The notes: a model not told the origin generated them from the letters alone. A stretch of 64,000 nucleotides of DNA from Selaginella moellendorffii (GCF_000143415.4 NW_003314291.1:1371838-1435837), one strand, 5' to 3'. Shown: positions 1 to 13,439, counted from the stretch's first letter. Program-made: numbers and translations.

Positions 1-1260
1 TTATGTGGAGATGAAGGTAGAATGTTGGTAGAACTTAGGAATGGAGGTGGAGATTGATATGAAATATTAAGGGGCCAAGTATAAGTAGTAGTGATTTTCC
101 TTTACAAACTTCCAAGGAGCTCAAAGAGAACAAAAAAACTACAATGACTATAACTTTTCTAGATAGTTTATATACTAAATTTTAATCTCGGGAATGAGGT
201 TTATTTATTATGACACTGATAATACTCAGATTCTTTAAATGTCAGTCTTGGAAATGGGGCTTCATAATCATAATTTGCTTGTAAACATAAGAGCTTCTAA
301 AATTTAGATTATCATGTATACACATGCTCTATCATTATGATGAAATTCTACTTTGCTACACATATATTATTTTCTACACATGCCAAATGTCTAGAGAAAT
401 AAACTACAAAGAAATATAGACCACATTATAGTGGCAGAGCATGTTGGGCATGCTACCATTCTCTCATGTGAAATTGCCTTTTAGTCTTGGAAATGTAGGT
501 AAAGTTGATTCTTTGATGTGATGTTACTTTTGAGTTTTTTGAAAGATTTCGATTTCTTTTATTATTATTCACAAACAACTCCCAAAAACTTTTAATGATG
601 ATTCACTGCAAAAATATACCTTAGTCTTATCATATGAGAGGATTGCGATATAGGCAAGCAATAGAGTTTTTAATATGAATTAATATGTAAATTACAAATG
701 TCATGGAAAGTTTTATGGAGTAGATTTTTTGGTGCTTTCTGCCATGCTGTTCATTTCTTCATTTCTCTTGCTTTGGACTGTTGTTTCAAAAGTATTTTTA
801 TCAATCGTGATAGTGGTTTCCACATTCCTAGATGGGTAATAAAGACTAAAAGTGTAATATAGAGATTGTGGTAGTGAAAAAAATTAATATTCTCACATTC
901 ATTTACACTACAACTCTTACTTACAAATCTTGTATTTTTCTTGCTTCCTATCTATAGCTATAAAAGTATTCAAAACATTAAATAGTCAAATCAAAATATG
1001 ACAACTATAACAATAGTCATAATAAAATAATATAGCTTCATAAAAGATAGGTTCTTGTGAACTTTGTCTTTTTTAAACAATTCAATCTTATAGGAACTTT
1101 TAACTTAGATATTTACATATTTAAATATTTTAAATTTTGCTAAAACCTTCATTTGTTCAATTTAGATTTCCTTTATAAAACTTCTAGTTGACTGTGTTGA
1201 CTTAAGTTGACTTGTGTTGAATTGAGTTCAACTCATAAGCTCAACTCAACTTTAGACCAT
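1..1260. other. AT-rich gene-free stretch
   Basis: No ORF of gene-like length or codon character, no splice-compatible exon series and no RNA gene that I can recognise. Composition is strongly AT-rich with poly-A/T runs, as in decayed transposon DNA elsewhere in the window. Confidence 0.5.
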
Positions 1261-2420
1261 CCCCCTATTGAGTTAGGGCCAAAAGGTTTGTCCACTAAGT
1301 CCCACTAACCATTATTAAACAAAAGGGTTACTCCTCTTTTTTCACTATCAAAGATTTTAGGATGACTTTTTGAAACACTATATCCTAACATAAGCTTTGT
1401 GGGTACTCTCCCCACCTTCACCACTAGAGTGCCCTAACCACATGGCTAAAGAGAGGTTTTAATGAGCCATACGAAGTATTGAAGTAAGTAATGCCACCCA
1501 CACTTAGATTAGATAGGCTCAAATTTAAATTGAGTTTCAAACTCAATTTCAGATTTGGTCTCAAACTTGGATTTGACTTCAGACTTAGTCTATATATTAT
1601 GATATTTGCCATGTGTCAAGCACTCTTTTGTCATTTTCTAAAGATTTATTTATTAATCACTTCATGTTTATTCCTCTCTTTAGGAGTTTTACTCCTACTT
1701 TTGACTTTTCAAATCAAAGCTTTTGATCCTAATATGTTACTTTTATTGGATTTCCAGTTCCACTACCATATACTTTGGCTCCATTTTAAAGAAGGATTTA
1801 GGTCTTACATTAATAGACAAAGTTTAATGTCCTCATCTAATGATAATCTATTTCTTGAAATAGCTCTATCATGGATTACCTTTTAATCTTTAGGACCAAA
1901 TTAATATTTTTCAATGGTTTAACATTGAAAGTTCATCATGCCTTGCACATTCTTTAAGAATCACCCAACTTATAGACCCAATTTTTCATTTGTGAGGGTT
2001 CCCTTTCTCTACTAGTTTAAATCCCACTAAACCCACTAAAGATTATCTCTCCATCTTCAACTTTATTACTCATTTTAAAACCCTATTACTATAAGGATCA
2101 TAATATTGATTTCCCATTTTAGTTTTCTAGATATCTCCAATACCTTCCATACACATTATAATTGTGTGTAATTTATTCCTAATCTTAAGGAGTTCCTTAC
2201 TTGAGAATATCATCATCCTTTCCTTTTTTCTATACCAACTTAGATATTTAGTTCCACCCACTACATGGTAGAACTTTCTAAAGAGTTTTCTCTTTTGAAC
2301 TTATCCATATATCAGTTTTGGTGTTCTTACATCTAACTTCCAAAATTAGTTCCATCCGTATGTCCTCAAGATCTCTCCATATCAGTTTGCGACTCTACTG
2401 GGGAAAGCACATCCTCTAGT
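1260..2420 (+). repeat. Decayed copy of the 7.8-kb LTR element (LTR/internal junction region)
   Basis: Runs collinearly with 21160-23160 of the intact element. Shared landmarks include gggtactctcccc (1410 and 21330), gtgccacccacactt (about 1490 and 21420), ttgacttttcaa (about 1700 and 22530), tgtcctcatc (1828 and 22680) and the acattgaa...catgcctt motif (about 1925 and 22825). Most differences I see are C to T or G to A changes, and the hexamer array is absent. The junction between LTR and internal DNA lies near 1815. The small ORFs at 1424-1886 are by-products of this repeat, not genes. Confidence 0.75.
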
Positions 2421-3094
2421 TTCTTAATCTCTCAAAGTTCCAAGCTCTAAAGCAACATGAGACCATAAAAATATACAGATACAAAAGTTTGAAAGTAAAC
2501 AATGCAACTCACTCCATCCCAGGCTGGTGCTCATAGTTATCACCCCAAGGGCACAAGATCATAATACCAAAAGAAATGAGTGCTTCAGCCAACAGTTAGC
2601 AAGGATCCTATGTAGGTTAGCAAACCAAACACTGAATGGACCACCCTTCAATGGCCTACTTTCAACACAGATGATGCCAAGAGTAACCATAGTGAGCTCA
2701 GCCAAAATGAAGTGCAAGAAGACAAAGAAACAAAAACACACATGAAGGAAACCATTCAAGAAAGCAATGCAAAGCCAAACCAAAGTGATTTGAAAGAGAG
2801 AGAGATCAATTTTAGTCATTAACAATAAAAACTGACTAAATGAAAAATGGAAGAAAATTGACCATTTCCATTGTCTCTTGCCTCCATGACCAATTGGTAT
2901 ATCAATGGGGCCAAGGGATGAGCAATCCCAACAGTTGGACACAAGCGAAGCATGATCTAGCCCCAACACAGCACCAGGCTGGTTGATAACAGAAAGAATT
3001 CTCACATAGACCAGCAAAGTTTAGTAGCAAAAAGAAAACCGAATAGGAATGAAACTAGATATCAATTAAGTATACCAAGTAGACCTAGATGCGA
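2421..3094. other. No supported gene
   Basis: Contains only short ORFs, the longest a 152-codon minus-strand frame at 2559-3017 with no recognisable domain. It lies immediately downstream of the decayed gypsy pol and is probably the 3' part of that element, but I could not find a matching LTR pair. Confidence 0.35.
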
Positions 3095-5480
3095 TCACAA
3101 GAAGTACCTCTTTAAGTGACTACTGTTTATCAGATTTGGCAATGCATGTCCTGTGAGCTTTGCGAGAAGATAAGAGTTAGCACCTACAGTACGAAGTACC
3201 TTATAGTGACCAATCCAAGGAGATTGGAACTTTGCATGGTGTATAGTTGCTGCGTCAAATCGCCAGACCAAATCTCCAGGCAGAAACGTCTCCCCTCGCT
3301 GGCGCCAAAGCAGCCCAATGTTGTGATATCTGAATACGCAACATCGCAAGCTCTCAATCCTCATCCAACTGCACCGACTGTTCCGCTTGCTGTGTAGTCG
3401 AAGTGACTGAGGTTGACATAGATGGATCAGCTTCCTCTGTAAAAACTCTATATGTTGGCAAGCACAGCTGGATTGGCAACAGTGCCTCAAGGCCATATAC
3501 CAAACAAAATGGTGTAAAACCTGTTGGCAGCTTCTCTATTGTATGATATGATCAGAGGGCATGAGGCAAGAACAATAGCTAGGATCTTGGATTATCTTGG
3601 ACCAGCTTCTGAAGGATATGCTTCAGTGATTTAATTCGTGATCTCTGTTTGCCCGTTTCCTTGAGGCCAATACGAACTTGACTTCAAGTGTGAAACTCCC
3701 AGTTTCTGGACCAATTCAGCCACTACTGAGCCGAGAAAGTGTGATCCACGATCAGACAGGAGGATATGAGGTACTCCAAAACGACAGCAGATATGAGTAT
3801 ATATAAAGTTTGCTGTGGTAAACTTGATCTGCTGTCGCACAGAAGATCGCCTCAACCCATTTGTTAACACTGTCAGTAGCCGCAATGATGTACACATGAC
3901 GATTAGAAGCCAATGGGAAAGGTCCTGCGTAATCAAGGTTCCACCTTGAGAATGGCGCCTCTAGTGCAATAGGATGTAGTGGGAGCTTTCCCTTCAGGCA
4001 GACGACCTCAAATCGCTGGCAAGGTTGGCAGTGTTGAACAAAATGAGTACTGTCCGCGTATAGAGTTGGCCAGAAATACCCTGCCCACAACACCTTTTTG
4101 CTGGTCAGTCATGGACGCTAGCACCTTCTCTGCTTCCTCTGCATCAATGCATCGTAACAAAGTGCCATCCTCTTGTCATCGGTACAGAATATCATCCACT
4201 AGGAGGAATTTAGCCGCTCGCTGAAAAAGTTGATGTCGTTCCTGTTTTGACAAATGCGAGCATGGATCCCCCCGAAGAACAGCCAGTAAATCTCTGTACC
4301 AAGGGCAATGCACAGCAACATATGTAGTCTCCAAACTCTAGTCAGTGCTAGAAGGAATGGCAGTGGTTGCCAAAAGAGACGTGAAAGATGTGGGATCCAA
4401 CACTCGTTCATTCTCTGTGAGGATGAAACTTGGAGTTGTAATATCCAGTGGGCGTACAGGCCTTGCAACACCGGGCGACTAAGCAGGTATGAGAGCGGGT
4501 TGACTGGTGTGTGAACCACCATTGGTGGCCCATTGAGTCTCCCAGATAATGTCGGAGCTTATGAAAAGCAAACACTATCACTGCACAATACTCATCAATC
4601 TTGGGCTTGGCCAGCTCTGTGAGTTCCAGATACCGCCCCATAAAATAGATCGCAGTCAATGGAGATGAAGGCATCATGAGTTGTGGTTGACATAGGGCCA
4701 CATTAACCATATGGTCATGGATCGCCAGAAATAGATGAAACTGCTTCGTATAGTTTTGGGGCTGAAGTGCAGCACTGGACAAAAGAGCTTGTAGGAAGTG
4801 ATCATAAGTTTTTTGACACAATGTGGACCAGTAAAATGTGTTGGTGCTGCAAAGGAGATCATATAACGGCTTTGCCAAAGCTGCGTAACCACATATGAAA
4901 TGGCAAAAGAAACCAATCCCTCTCAAGAACCTTCGTAATTGTGACAAAGTGGATGGTACAGGGACTTGAGCCAGTTGCTCTGCTTTGGGCCTGTAAATCT
5001 CGATGCCCCATGCACTGACAATAGCCTCCTTTCAGGTACAAAGAACTGGCACTTTTGCGGGTTGAGTTGGACATGAAAAAGCTGACACCTTTGAAGAATT
5101 TCCCAAAGATGACAACTTCTTTGATTGTGCATGTGGTGAATTTGTCCATATGGGAGTGTAGCGTAAGGTCGTGAAATATGAACATCATCACGCTGAAAGG
5201 TTGATGGCGCATTCACCAATCCAAAAGGGAGAACCCCATGGAGTGCAAAAATAGGTCTTAAGTTGATCTTCTTCTGTTTATAACCTGAGAACTCATCCCA
5301 TCAAGAATGGAGTTGGGAAGTAATCTCACCTTGTTAAGAGCCCTACACACACTTGTAAATTTTCATTAGCTTTACAACCAGCACTATGGATGAAATCCAA
5401 TCAGCAACCTCTACCTGATAGATAAAATTGGATTGAAGTAGTTGTTGAATCTCCTATTTGATAAGGTTCAAGAACAGGAT
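3095..5480 (-). pseudogene. Ty3/gypsy retrotransposon pol remnant (RT, RNase H, integrase)
   Basis: Reading on the minus strand from about 5480 to 3095, fragments follow the Ty3/gypsy order RT - RNase H - integrase. RT shows NAPSTFQR (near 5215) and NPQKCQFF (near 5065). Next comes the RT/RNase H linker with QLRRFLRGIGFF and AKPLYDLL (near 4940-4850) and a decayed RNase H (4830-4410). The integrase then shows a zinc-finger-like HCQPCQ, LDYAGP, RFGVPHILLSDRGSHF and PQGNGQTE (4090-3640), and the C-terminal PGDLVWRF...HLKRY module (3270-3100). Several frameshifts and stops separate the fragments, so it cannot be expressed as one polyprotein. Gag, protease and LTRs were not recognised. An internal integrase/RNase H break lies around 4200-4400. 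Confidence 0.85.
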
Positions 5481-5599
5481 TTGCAAACACGAAAGCTTCC
5501 ACAGATTCATGCTCCTCCGAAGACAAATAATAAACAAAGGCTTCAACTGTGTGGTGTTATCAGAAAAATTACTTTTCAATTCTAAATAAGTTGACATCT

Positions 5600-5885
5600 T
5601 CAAGAACTCTAACTGTGAGTCTGGCTATGCTGATATCTTTGGGACTATGGCTCCTGCTATATTGGAGTCTTTGAGAACAGGACTTGGGCTTTGGCTCCAG
5701 CTATGCCAGTGTCTTTGAGAATGGTCCCAACTAGGGCTTAGACTCGGGCTATGCTATTATCTTTAAGAACGGTTCCAACTGGGGCTTTGGCTCTGGCTAT
5801 GCCACTTCGAGAACCACTCTGGCTATGTTGGTATCTTTGATAGCAGTCTCTACTTCGACTATGACTCTGGCTCCAGCTGTAGCAG
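5600..5885. repeat. Imperfect minisatellite, about 50-60 bp period
   Basis: Five or so degenerate units share the core ctttg(a)gaac...ggctttggctc(c/t)(g/a)gctatgc. The units vary in length and sequence. The array lies just upstream (in pol orientation) of the gypsy remnant and may once have been part of its gag or leader region; I see no coding frame kept through it. Confidence 0.55.
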
Positions 5886-6347
5886 TATAAAAAGAAAAAA
5901 TAGAAAAACAACAAGATCACAATAAAGAGCAAACATTCATCTCATAGTACCTCTAGGCTCAAGAATTATTGCCACTAGTGAGCTAGTATCACCTTTGGGA
6001 GCAGCTACTAACTATTGGGAAATCTTACATGAAGGAATTCTCATTGCATTTTTGACAGCTGAGACAAAATGAGAAACTTATAGTAAGAGAGAATTTATTA
6101 TCAATAAAAATCAATAAACTGAAGTGGGTATTCCAGTGGGTTTCAAATCTTTCTCTGATAGAATCAGTTATAGAGAATCACATAACTTACGTTCATCTAT
6201 AAGAAAGACAGCAAAGTTGCCTCCATCAAGAGCGAGAAGCGTGTTGCCTTGTATAGCTACCAATGTAGTTGTGTAGTTCGTAAGCCACAACCAGAACTAG
6301 TAGATGAGAAAAATCAAGAAGGTACTAACAAAAACAATTAGACTACT

Positions 6348-8800
6348 TGTTGGGTACAGCCAAGAGAATGCCAAAGGACTAAGCATCATGAGACACCATG
6401 GAACACCAAGGGACAAGAGAGAGTATATAGAGAGTGTGCTTGAAAATACTTTTATTGTGCTCTTTTCTTTGTTTTTCTTTGGAGTGAACTAGAATGTTAA
6501 GATTTTAGGACATAGTGGAGTCTAGATTATAGCACCATAATAGCCAGATGAAGTAGCTTCTAAGGAGGATCTGGATCAATACGTATAAGATTTTGAAAAA
6601 ATTAGACAGCTTGAGTCCAAAGCCAAAATCATGATGCTGAACTTAAAAATGGAGCTATGGCATCAAAGCTTTCAATCCTAATAGGTGTATAGATTTTTGT
6701 AGTGGATTGTGGATATGTGCATGAGAAAATGACAAAGAAGCCTTTAAAAAGGACAAGAGCTGAACAAGATATAGAAATTTTATAATTTGTTCACCTTGAT
6801 GTTGTGCAAATGGGTCAAAGCATCACTATTGGAGGAGCAAGTTGCTTTCTGCTCACTGTGGATCATATGAGTAGATAAGTCTTCATGATTCTACTCAAGA
6901 AAAAAGCATAAGTTTGGTCAAAGTTCCAAGCCTAGATGGTTAGAGTTAAGCACAAGACTAGAAAACATCTCAAAACTATTCACACTAATGGACGGTTAAA
7001 GTTTCTAAACATAGAGCTTATGCTGTTCTTCAGAAGAGGGAATTTCTCAATAAAAGTTGGTGGTGAAAGACTTCAAGTTTCTTATATATCCATGCTTTAG
7101 AAGGAGTCTGACCATTGTTGATAAGCAATGTGTGAAGTGCTTCTCCAAAAACATGAAACAATGTTTTTTGGCTTTTATTATAGAATAGACTGCATTTCTA
7201 CAACTCCATTCTGACCATGTTTATATGCCTTCGAGTGTTTGGAAGTCTAGGTTTTTGCTATATACCTCATGTTGAACAGCTGACAAAGATGAATGATCAA
7301 AGCTACTTTTGTGGGATATAGATCAAACAGCAAGGACAATCATCATGAATTCCCTTCAAACCAACAAGTTGTTCCTAAATAAATGCCTCAAGAAGCACCA
7401 AAAGCTATGGTACAATAGTAGATAGAGCCAATCTCACCTCATTGCCATGGCAAACAACATAGTTTTACTTGGAGCGCTCCAATTCAGTCAGGCTTACTAA
7501 AGAACCAACATCCTACTAAGAAGCTCTCAACTCTGCTAATGCTGAACAATGGTTAGGAGGCATGAATGATGAGTTTCACTAAACACAACACATTCACACT
7601 TGTTCCATGACAAGAAGGTATGAATGTTTTGGCTAACAAGTGGGTTTTTAAGACAAACTCAGAGAGTTAGTTAAGGTTTTTTCCCAATAACATCACTTCA
7701 TGTTGTTCTTGCTTTAGCTGCATATTATGCTTTGGAGCGCCATCAAATGGATGTATAGAATGCATTCGTACATGGAGATCTCAAGGAAGAAGTTTCTTCA
7801 TGAGTTTAGGCTTTGCTGGGGCTCATGCAGATTGGAACATCTATATTAAGTAGGCAGATGGAGTTCTAGGAGTTATAGCAGTGTACGTGGATGACTTGAT
7901 TCTAGTAGATTTGCAGTGACTAAAAAGCTTCTAGTGGAGCTTAAAGCTGCTTTATCAGCCTGATTCAATATGATAGACCTGGGAGAGTTATCATACTGTC
8001 TTGGCTTGCAGATAATTCATGACTGTGCTAACAAATCTATTTTTTCTTTATCAGGCCAAATTCATAATAACCATTCTGGAGATATTTCTTGGAGAAGTGT
8101 TCATATACACCATCTGGTTAAAGTCTTTTGCTTGATGCATCCACAGCCTGAGGAGGAGAAAAATGAGATGGCCACCAGGCCATTTCATGGTCTTGTGGGT
8201 AGTCTTCTCTACTTATCCATAATCAAGGACACAAACACTAGCAAGCTCAAGTCATTGGATGCAAATTATCTTGGAGATCCAAATGACAGAAAATCAAAAA
8301 CTAGTTTGTGTTTCAACATGCTTCAAGGAGCAATTAGCTGGACAAGTAAGAAGCAGTCAATGGTGGCAACTACAACATGTGAAGTAAAGTACATGGCTCT
8401 TAGCCAAAGAAGCTATTTGGTTCAGGAATTTATTTCAGGACTTCAGATCTGCATAAAAATCCACACCAACTCAACTCTACAATGACAATATCTCAGCTGT
8501 GAAACTTGCTCACAATCCTATACTTCTTGGCAGCACAAAACACATTGAAACCAGACTTCACATGATCAGAGATCACATCACCCACCAGCAAATATCTCTC
8601 AACCACACCCCTGATTGGGGCAGCCGAGAGAAACACTTCTTTGTTTTGCACTATGGCTGCCTTGGCTAACCAAGAGTGTCCTATGCTTTGGCTGAGGGGG
8701 GAGTGTTGGTTACAGCCAAGAGAAAGCCAAAGGACGGAGTTGGCCTCCAAACTGCTGAGTGCTTTTATTGTGCTCTTTTCTTTGTTCCAATACTACCTTA
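6348..8800 (+). mobile_element. Decayed Ty1/copia retrotransposon with both LTR relics
   Basis: Two related sequences bound the element: 6348-~6475 and 8704-~8790, both starting TGTTGG(G/T)TACAGCCAAGAGAA and sharing ttttattgtgctcttttctttg. The second is preceded by a purine tract (gctgaggggggag), the usual copia polypurine tract. Between them, broken plus-strand frames show an integrase core (VDHMSR-like, near 6850), the RT entry QMDV/HGDLKEEV (near 7750-7790), the copia RT hallmark YVDDLIL (near 7885) and RNase H. Gag and much of integrase are missing or mutated, and many stop codons interrupt. The region from 5886 to 6347 holds no supported gene. Confidence 0.85.
7970..8485 (+). pseudogene. 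Copia RT/RNase H open fragment (171 codons)
   Basis: The longest surviving piece of the copia pol. It contains the post-YVDD RT motif LGELSYCLGLQI, then LVGSLLYL, the RNase H segment GDPNDRKSKTS (cf. DRKSTSG) and GAISWTSKKQ, and a final STCE-like CEVKYMALS. Order and spacing match Ty1/copia RNase H. The reading frame upstream is broken by several stops before the YVDD motif, so this is a relic rather than an active gene. Confidence 0.85.
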
Positions 8801-9908
8801 GCGTTCAATGGGCCACTTCCATCAATATCAGGTTCATCATCTTCCCATCTATTGGCAAAACGTGCTTCTTTTGCTGAAACTTAGTTCATTAGCTTTGACA
8901 AGTTGCTCATCCACAATGCAGTTGCACGTGATAAAGCTCTTAGTATGTTAGGATTACTTAGAGAAAGCCGTCCGTGTGGCTTCCAAAGCTCGTTAATTTT
9001 TTTCTCTGGCAACAAGGCAATCTGGATGAGAAACAGGATATACTACTGTCCTTCACAGTAATCGGCAATCTACGAACAACACTTCCTCTGCTAGCCAGCA
9101 CCAGTTAGCATTCGACGGTGCTGCCAAAACTTACATGAAAGATTGCAGTTTTCAGGTGATTCCTTTGCGCCGTCACCCACTTGACGCAGTTCACTTCTCC
9201 ACTAAGCACGTCTACCTTCGCCTACCATCGCCAAATGCCCTTGCTATATCCCAAAAAATTGTGAGACGGAATCAAAAACACTTGATAAGCGTGAACCAAG
9301 TCAATGGCTCGTAGCTCGAAAATGCTTGATCATACATCATGCCAGACAATGTTGCTAGACTGGCTCATCAATAAAGCTGCAGCAATCCCTTAACGTTCCG
9401 GATTGTTTGACAAAGCTGTTTCTAGTAGTCGCCAACTTCTTTCCAAATACTTACCTGGTTAGAATGGCAGATTGACGAAGTTGGCATCTCTCTCATCGGA
9501 CAAGGCAATACAGTCTTGTTCCACGAGTTGTCTAGAAACTCCTTGCTTAAGGCACAGTTCTTAGACTTGGTGAATTGGGATTTCTTCCAGACAACAGTTT
9601 GGACATGCCATAATATTAGTCTCCATGTTCGAGTAAAAATCCTTAAAAGGAGGCTGTGGAGAGAATTTTATTTATTTCTAAAAAGGTATGACAACACTAT
9701 AGTAATCTTGTTTTCATTTCTTTCACTCACATATCCCTGAAACACCCCTACGCTGATTTTCTGACTGGGTGTGTTTCTTTTTTCTTCTGTACAGAGACCC
9801 AAACATGAAAGAAAAAAATGGAGAACGCAGCAGCAGCGGGAAGATTCCTTGGGAAAAAAAGAGCAAAGAATTGGCGAAGAAAAAAGAAGAAAAGAATTAG
9901 TGTGTCAA
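8801..9908. other. Gene-poor stretch between copia relic and kinase gene
   Basis: Only short ORFs are present. On the minus strand between about 9740 and 8900 a few stretches look exon-like, with moderate GC, but frames are broken and I recognise no family. The 3' UTR of the receptor-like kinase probably occupies the part nearest 9908. Confidence 0.3.
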
Positions 9909-12359
9909 TCAGCTGACTTCGTACTTTCTCCACCTCTTCATGAAAAACTTGTTCATGGGGCTCTCGTGAGCATCACCGCTGCTGCTGCCGTGTTGTTCCA
10001 AAACTTGAACCTCTTTCGACAAGCTTTGCACCATTTTCATCTGGTTCTGGCTCTCGGTTTGCTTCGTTCGATTAGCTTCCTTGGCCACCTTTCGCCCCTG
10101 AAACGAAAAAAGTATAATCATCTTGAGTTCGAGCAGTGCAAAACATGGACTTCCGAAGAGAGAACTTACGTCTTGGAAGGGAAACTCCTCGGCTTCCAAC
10201 ATATGAACAACATGTCCCATTCTCGGCCTCTTGCCAGCGTCGGGATCCACGCACCTCAAAGCGATGAGCAGCGCCCTCTTGAGAGCTCTTGGCGATGGTT
10301 TCTCCTCCAGCCTTGGGTCCGCCACCTCGTCCGATCGTCTACTCCCGACCATCATCTTGAGCCAGTCTACAAGATTCACCTGGAATTCTTTTGATGAGAT
10401 CTAAGTTTCTTTTGGACGAGTAAATACCTCGCCAGCAGGCCTCGCATAGTCGACTGGGTCTCGTCCCGTCACGACTTCCATAAGAAGCACACCAAAGCTG
10501 TAGACGTCACTTCTCTCATTCAAAAGCCCCGTGTTGGCGTACTCAGGAGCGACATATCTACACACACAAAAAGATTGTTTGATGATGGATGAGATGAGAT
10601 TGATTCCAAAGCGATTCATACCACATTCATGACACAAGAGAGGAAATAAAACGAGGGGAAAAGAAAAACTACCAAAGGAAACCACCATCAAAGTCGAAAG
10701 CTCTCTCTATCGGCAGTTATTGACAACATTTGATGCGGGCTATGAAGGAGGCAGGCAAGCGAGCAATCCATCGATCATACATTCAAGAGAGGAAACCAGC
10801 AAAGCTAGCAAATCCGCTACGAGCTATCCATCCATGCATTCACTCGTCCAGCGTGTTGTTCTTTGTAGCAAAAAGAGGTTTGCAGCAGTCAGCCAGTTCT
10901 CGAGGGGGAGAGCGAGCGAGCATTGAATACGTACCCGAAAGTTCCCATGACTCTGGTAGTTACATGGCTCTTTTCCGATCCCAGCAGCTTTGCCAAGCCA
11001 AAATCCGAGACTTTAGAGTTCCAGCGAGAGTCGAGCAATATGTTGCTCGCTTTGATATCCCTGTGGACGACCTTGGGCTCCAGAGCTTCGTGTAAGTAGG
11101 CGAGCCTGTGATGAAAGAAAGAGTTTGATATCAATCAATCAGTTCTTTCAAACTTTCTTCTTTGGTTTTGGAGCTTACGCTTTGGCGGTGCCGAGAACGA
11201 TCTTCATGCGAGCATCCCAGCCTGGTGTTTTGGATAGGGCCACCGGGCCGTGGAGCCACTGTTCTAAGTTCCCATTGTCTACGTACTCGTAGACGAGCAT
11301 TCTAAAGAGAAGCAAACGTAAGAGCACTGTTTGGAGGAGCTAGGCTAGCTTTTGAAAGATGGAAAAAACTTTGTACTGTCTAATGTATATCACCTGTAGT
11401 TCCCTTCCACACAGTAGCCCAGCAATCGCACCAGATTCTTGTGCCTCACCCTTCCAATCGCCTCCACTTCCACTCGAAATTCTCGTTCGGCCTGGCCCCT
11501 GGCAATGCAAGTTGACAAACTTTGAGCCAAAACCTCAAACTCACAAAAAGAAGAAACCAAGGAAGCTCGGTCTCAATCGAGAAGAAGTAGAACTTGGAAG
11601 AACTCACGAATCAAGGGAAGAGTTTGAGAGGTCTTACTTGTTGTTGATGAGGTTCTTGACAGCCACGAGTGTATCGTCCGGCAATCGCCCCCTGTAGACG
11701 ACGCCATAGCCGCCCTCTCCAATCACATTGCCCGGGGCGAAGCCGTTAGTGGCGACATCGAGATCCCGGAGCGTGTACCAGTGCCCCCACCCCAGATGCG
11801 AGACCTCGGGAACCGTGGAGCGCGAATCAATCGACCCAACATCACTCTCAAACGAGCTCCGCCGTGGAGTTCCAGCCGCCGCAGCTGCCATGAACACACC
11901 CCGATCCATCTCCACCACGCTCTCATCCACCGAGACCACTGTGGGAGCTCTGAGATCGTCTTCTTCGTCGTGCTGTTCTTCCTTCTTCTGTGGAGGGACG
12001 ACCACACACACTGGCTCGTCGTCCACCACGCGAACAACGAGCTTGTGATCGTCGTGAGAAGGAGGAGGAGGAGGAGCGGCAGCAGCATTGGGGGCGAATG
12101 GCGAGAAGGGCGAGTTGTAGTGATGGCTCTTGTCAATCCGGACCTCCTGGATCTCTTTGGAGACATTGGGGATGTTGTGGAGAGTGGTGAATGTGTCGTC
12201 GATCTTGCGCGATTTGCTGCGACGGGAGCTGAGCCAGAGCGAGAGCAGCAGGATGAAACCGATGAAGGCGCCCACGGCAATGCCCAGAACCACCCATACC
12301 TTGAGCCCAAACAGAGACGTCTTCTCCGAGAGCTTGTCGTTCAAAACCCCCATCTCCAA
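9909..12359 (-). CDS. Receptor-like serine/threonine kinase with single transmembrane segment
   Basis: Seven exons join in frame: 12359-11638, 11500-11394, 11301-11179, 11105-10935, 10557-10428, 10379-10170 and 10097-9909, giving 549 aa. The N-terminus is short and extracellular (about 20 aa), followed by a hydrophobic helix (about residues 21-45) and a juxtamembrane segment containing [11 protein letters not shown]. The kinase domain starts near residue 210. Visible motifs are [11 protein letters not shown] (glycine loop), VAVK (ATP lysine), [12 protein letters not shown] (RD-type catalytic loop), DFGLAK and [11 protein letters not shown] (activation segment). The short N-terminus and LNDKLS...[10 protein letters not shown] start resemble the plant RLK group of Arabidopsis At2g42960/At5g18500 (family knowledge). 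Ligand and pathway are unknown. All catalytic residues look intact. The C-terminal 60 aa are basic and low complexity. Confidence 0.93.
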
Positions 12360-13033
12360 AATTCGCGCTCGCTGCTGGCCGCCCGGAGAATCCAGCTACA
12401 TGGGCGACGACCCAATTGCGCGCTCTGATCGGATCCGCGGCGCCCACTTGCTGTAATCACCCCGGCATGCTGGATTGATCGCTGGTACTACGCCCCCTGC
12501 CCCAAACAATCCCCTGCTCGCTATCTAGGGCGCGGGTAGTCGATGCGATGTCGATTTGCGAGGAGGAAGTCTGTGAATGCGGATGCAGCAGAACCACCAC
12601 CACTCCTGCTTGACAGAGAAATGCAGCCCAAATCTGGCAAGAGCTTGGCAGGCTTTTGGAGTGAATGCTTTGTCTTGGGCTGTTGTTGTTCTTGCCAGAG
12701 ATTTGGGATGAGGAGGAGAGGAGGAAGAAGAAGATCTATCAATCGATATAGCCAGGCAGGCCGAGCTAAAGGGCTTATCTCCTCCTCCTGGAATCGCTAA
12801 AGAAAAGAGCTCCTCACCAGCGAGATCTTTGGAGCTAATCGAGACGAGACAAAAGCGAGTAGCAGCAGCACCAGTGCTCTGTTGCGATCGGTGGAGACAC
12901 AGCCAGCATGCGAGACAATCGAACAAAGCTCCGAGCTTTTAAGATGGGGAGGATGAACAAAACGCGAAGGAGAAAAAGGTAATAGCAAGACACTGTTATA
13001 GGTTATCCGCCATCGCCAGAAATTGCTCCATAG

Positions 13034-13046
13034 CTTTTATATATTT
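13034..13046 (-). promoter_or_regulatory. Candidate TATA box of the receptor-like kinase
   Basis: Reads TATATAAAAGCT on the minus strand about 680 bp upstream of the kinase ATG. That leaves a long 5' leader (12360-about 13010) containing several pyrimidine-rich and short-ORF stretches. No transcript data support it, so an intron in the leader or a closer start site remains possible. Confidence 0.35.
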
Positions 13047-13439
13047 CTTCTTTCCTCTTCTCGAGCTTTTGCGAGTGTACTTTAAAAAAGCATTGGCCCC
13101 TGGTGGGTCGATTGATCGATGGATCGATCGAGCGAGACCAATTACTATAGCTACTTTTAATAAGACTTCGCTAGAATGGAACGATCACAAGTTTGTTCAC
13201 TGTCCACCTTGTAGAAGGAATAATCTTGGCCCGTGGCACAGTAGAAAATTCTTAAGTCTTTTCTGAGTTTTCTTTAACTTCAAAAAAAATAAAAAAGAGT
13301 GATTTTCAAAGCTTGAGCTCGAGGCTATGGCTATGGAAGAAGTGAGGTGGAGGTATAGGGACATGTCCCCTGCAAAGTCCAAGTCTGAATGCCGCCAAAG
13401 GTGACCGAAAAGAGCCTTGTTTCTAGAGATTAGAAATTT

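Noticed and set aside
11634-12447. Overlapping ORFs on both strands near the kinase start (215 and 195 codons)
   Set aside because: Out-of-frame shadows of exon 1. Only the 12359 frame continues through six more exons into a full kinase.
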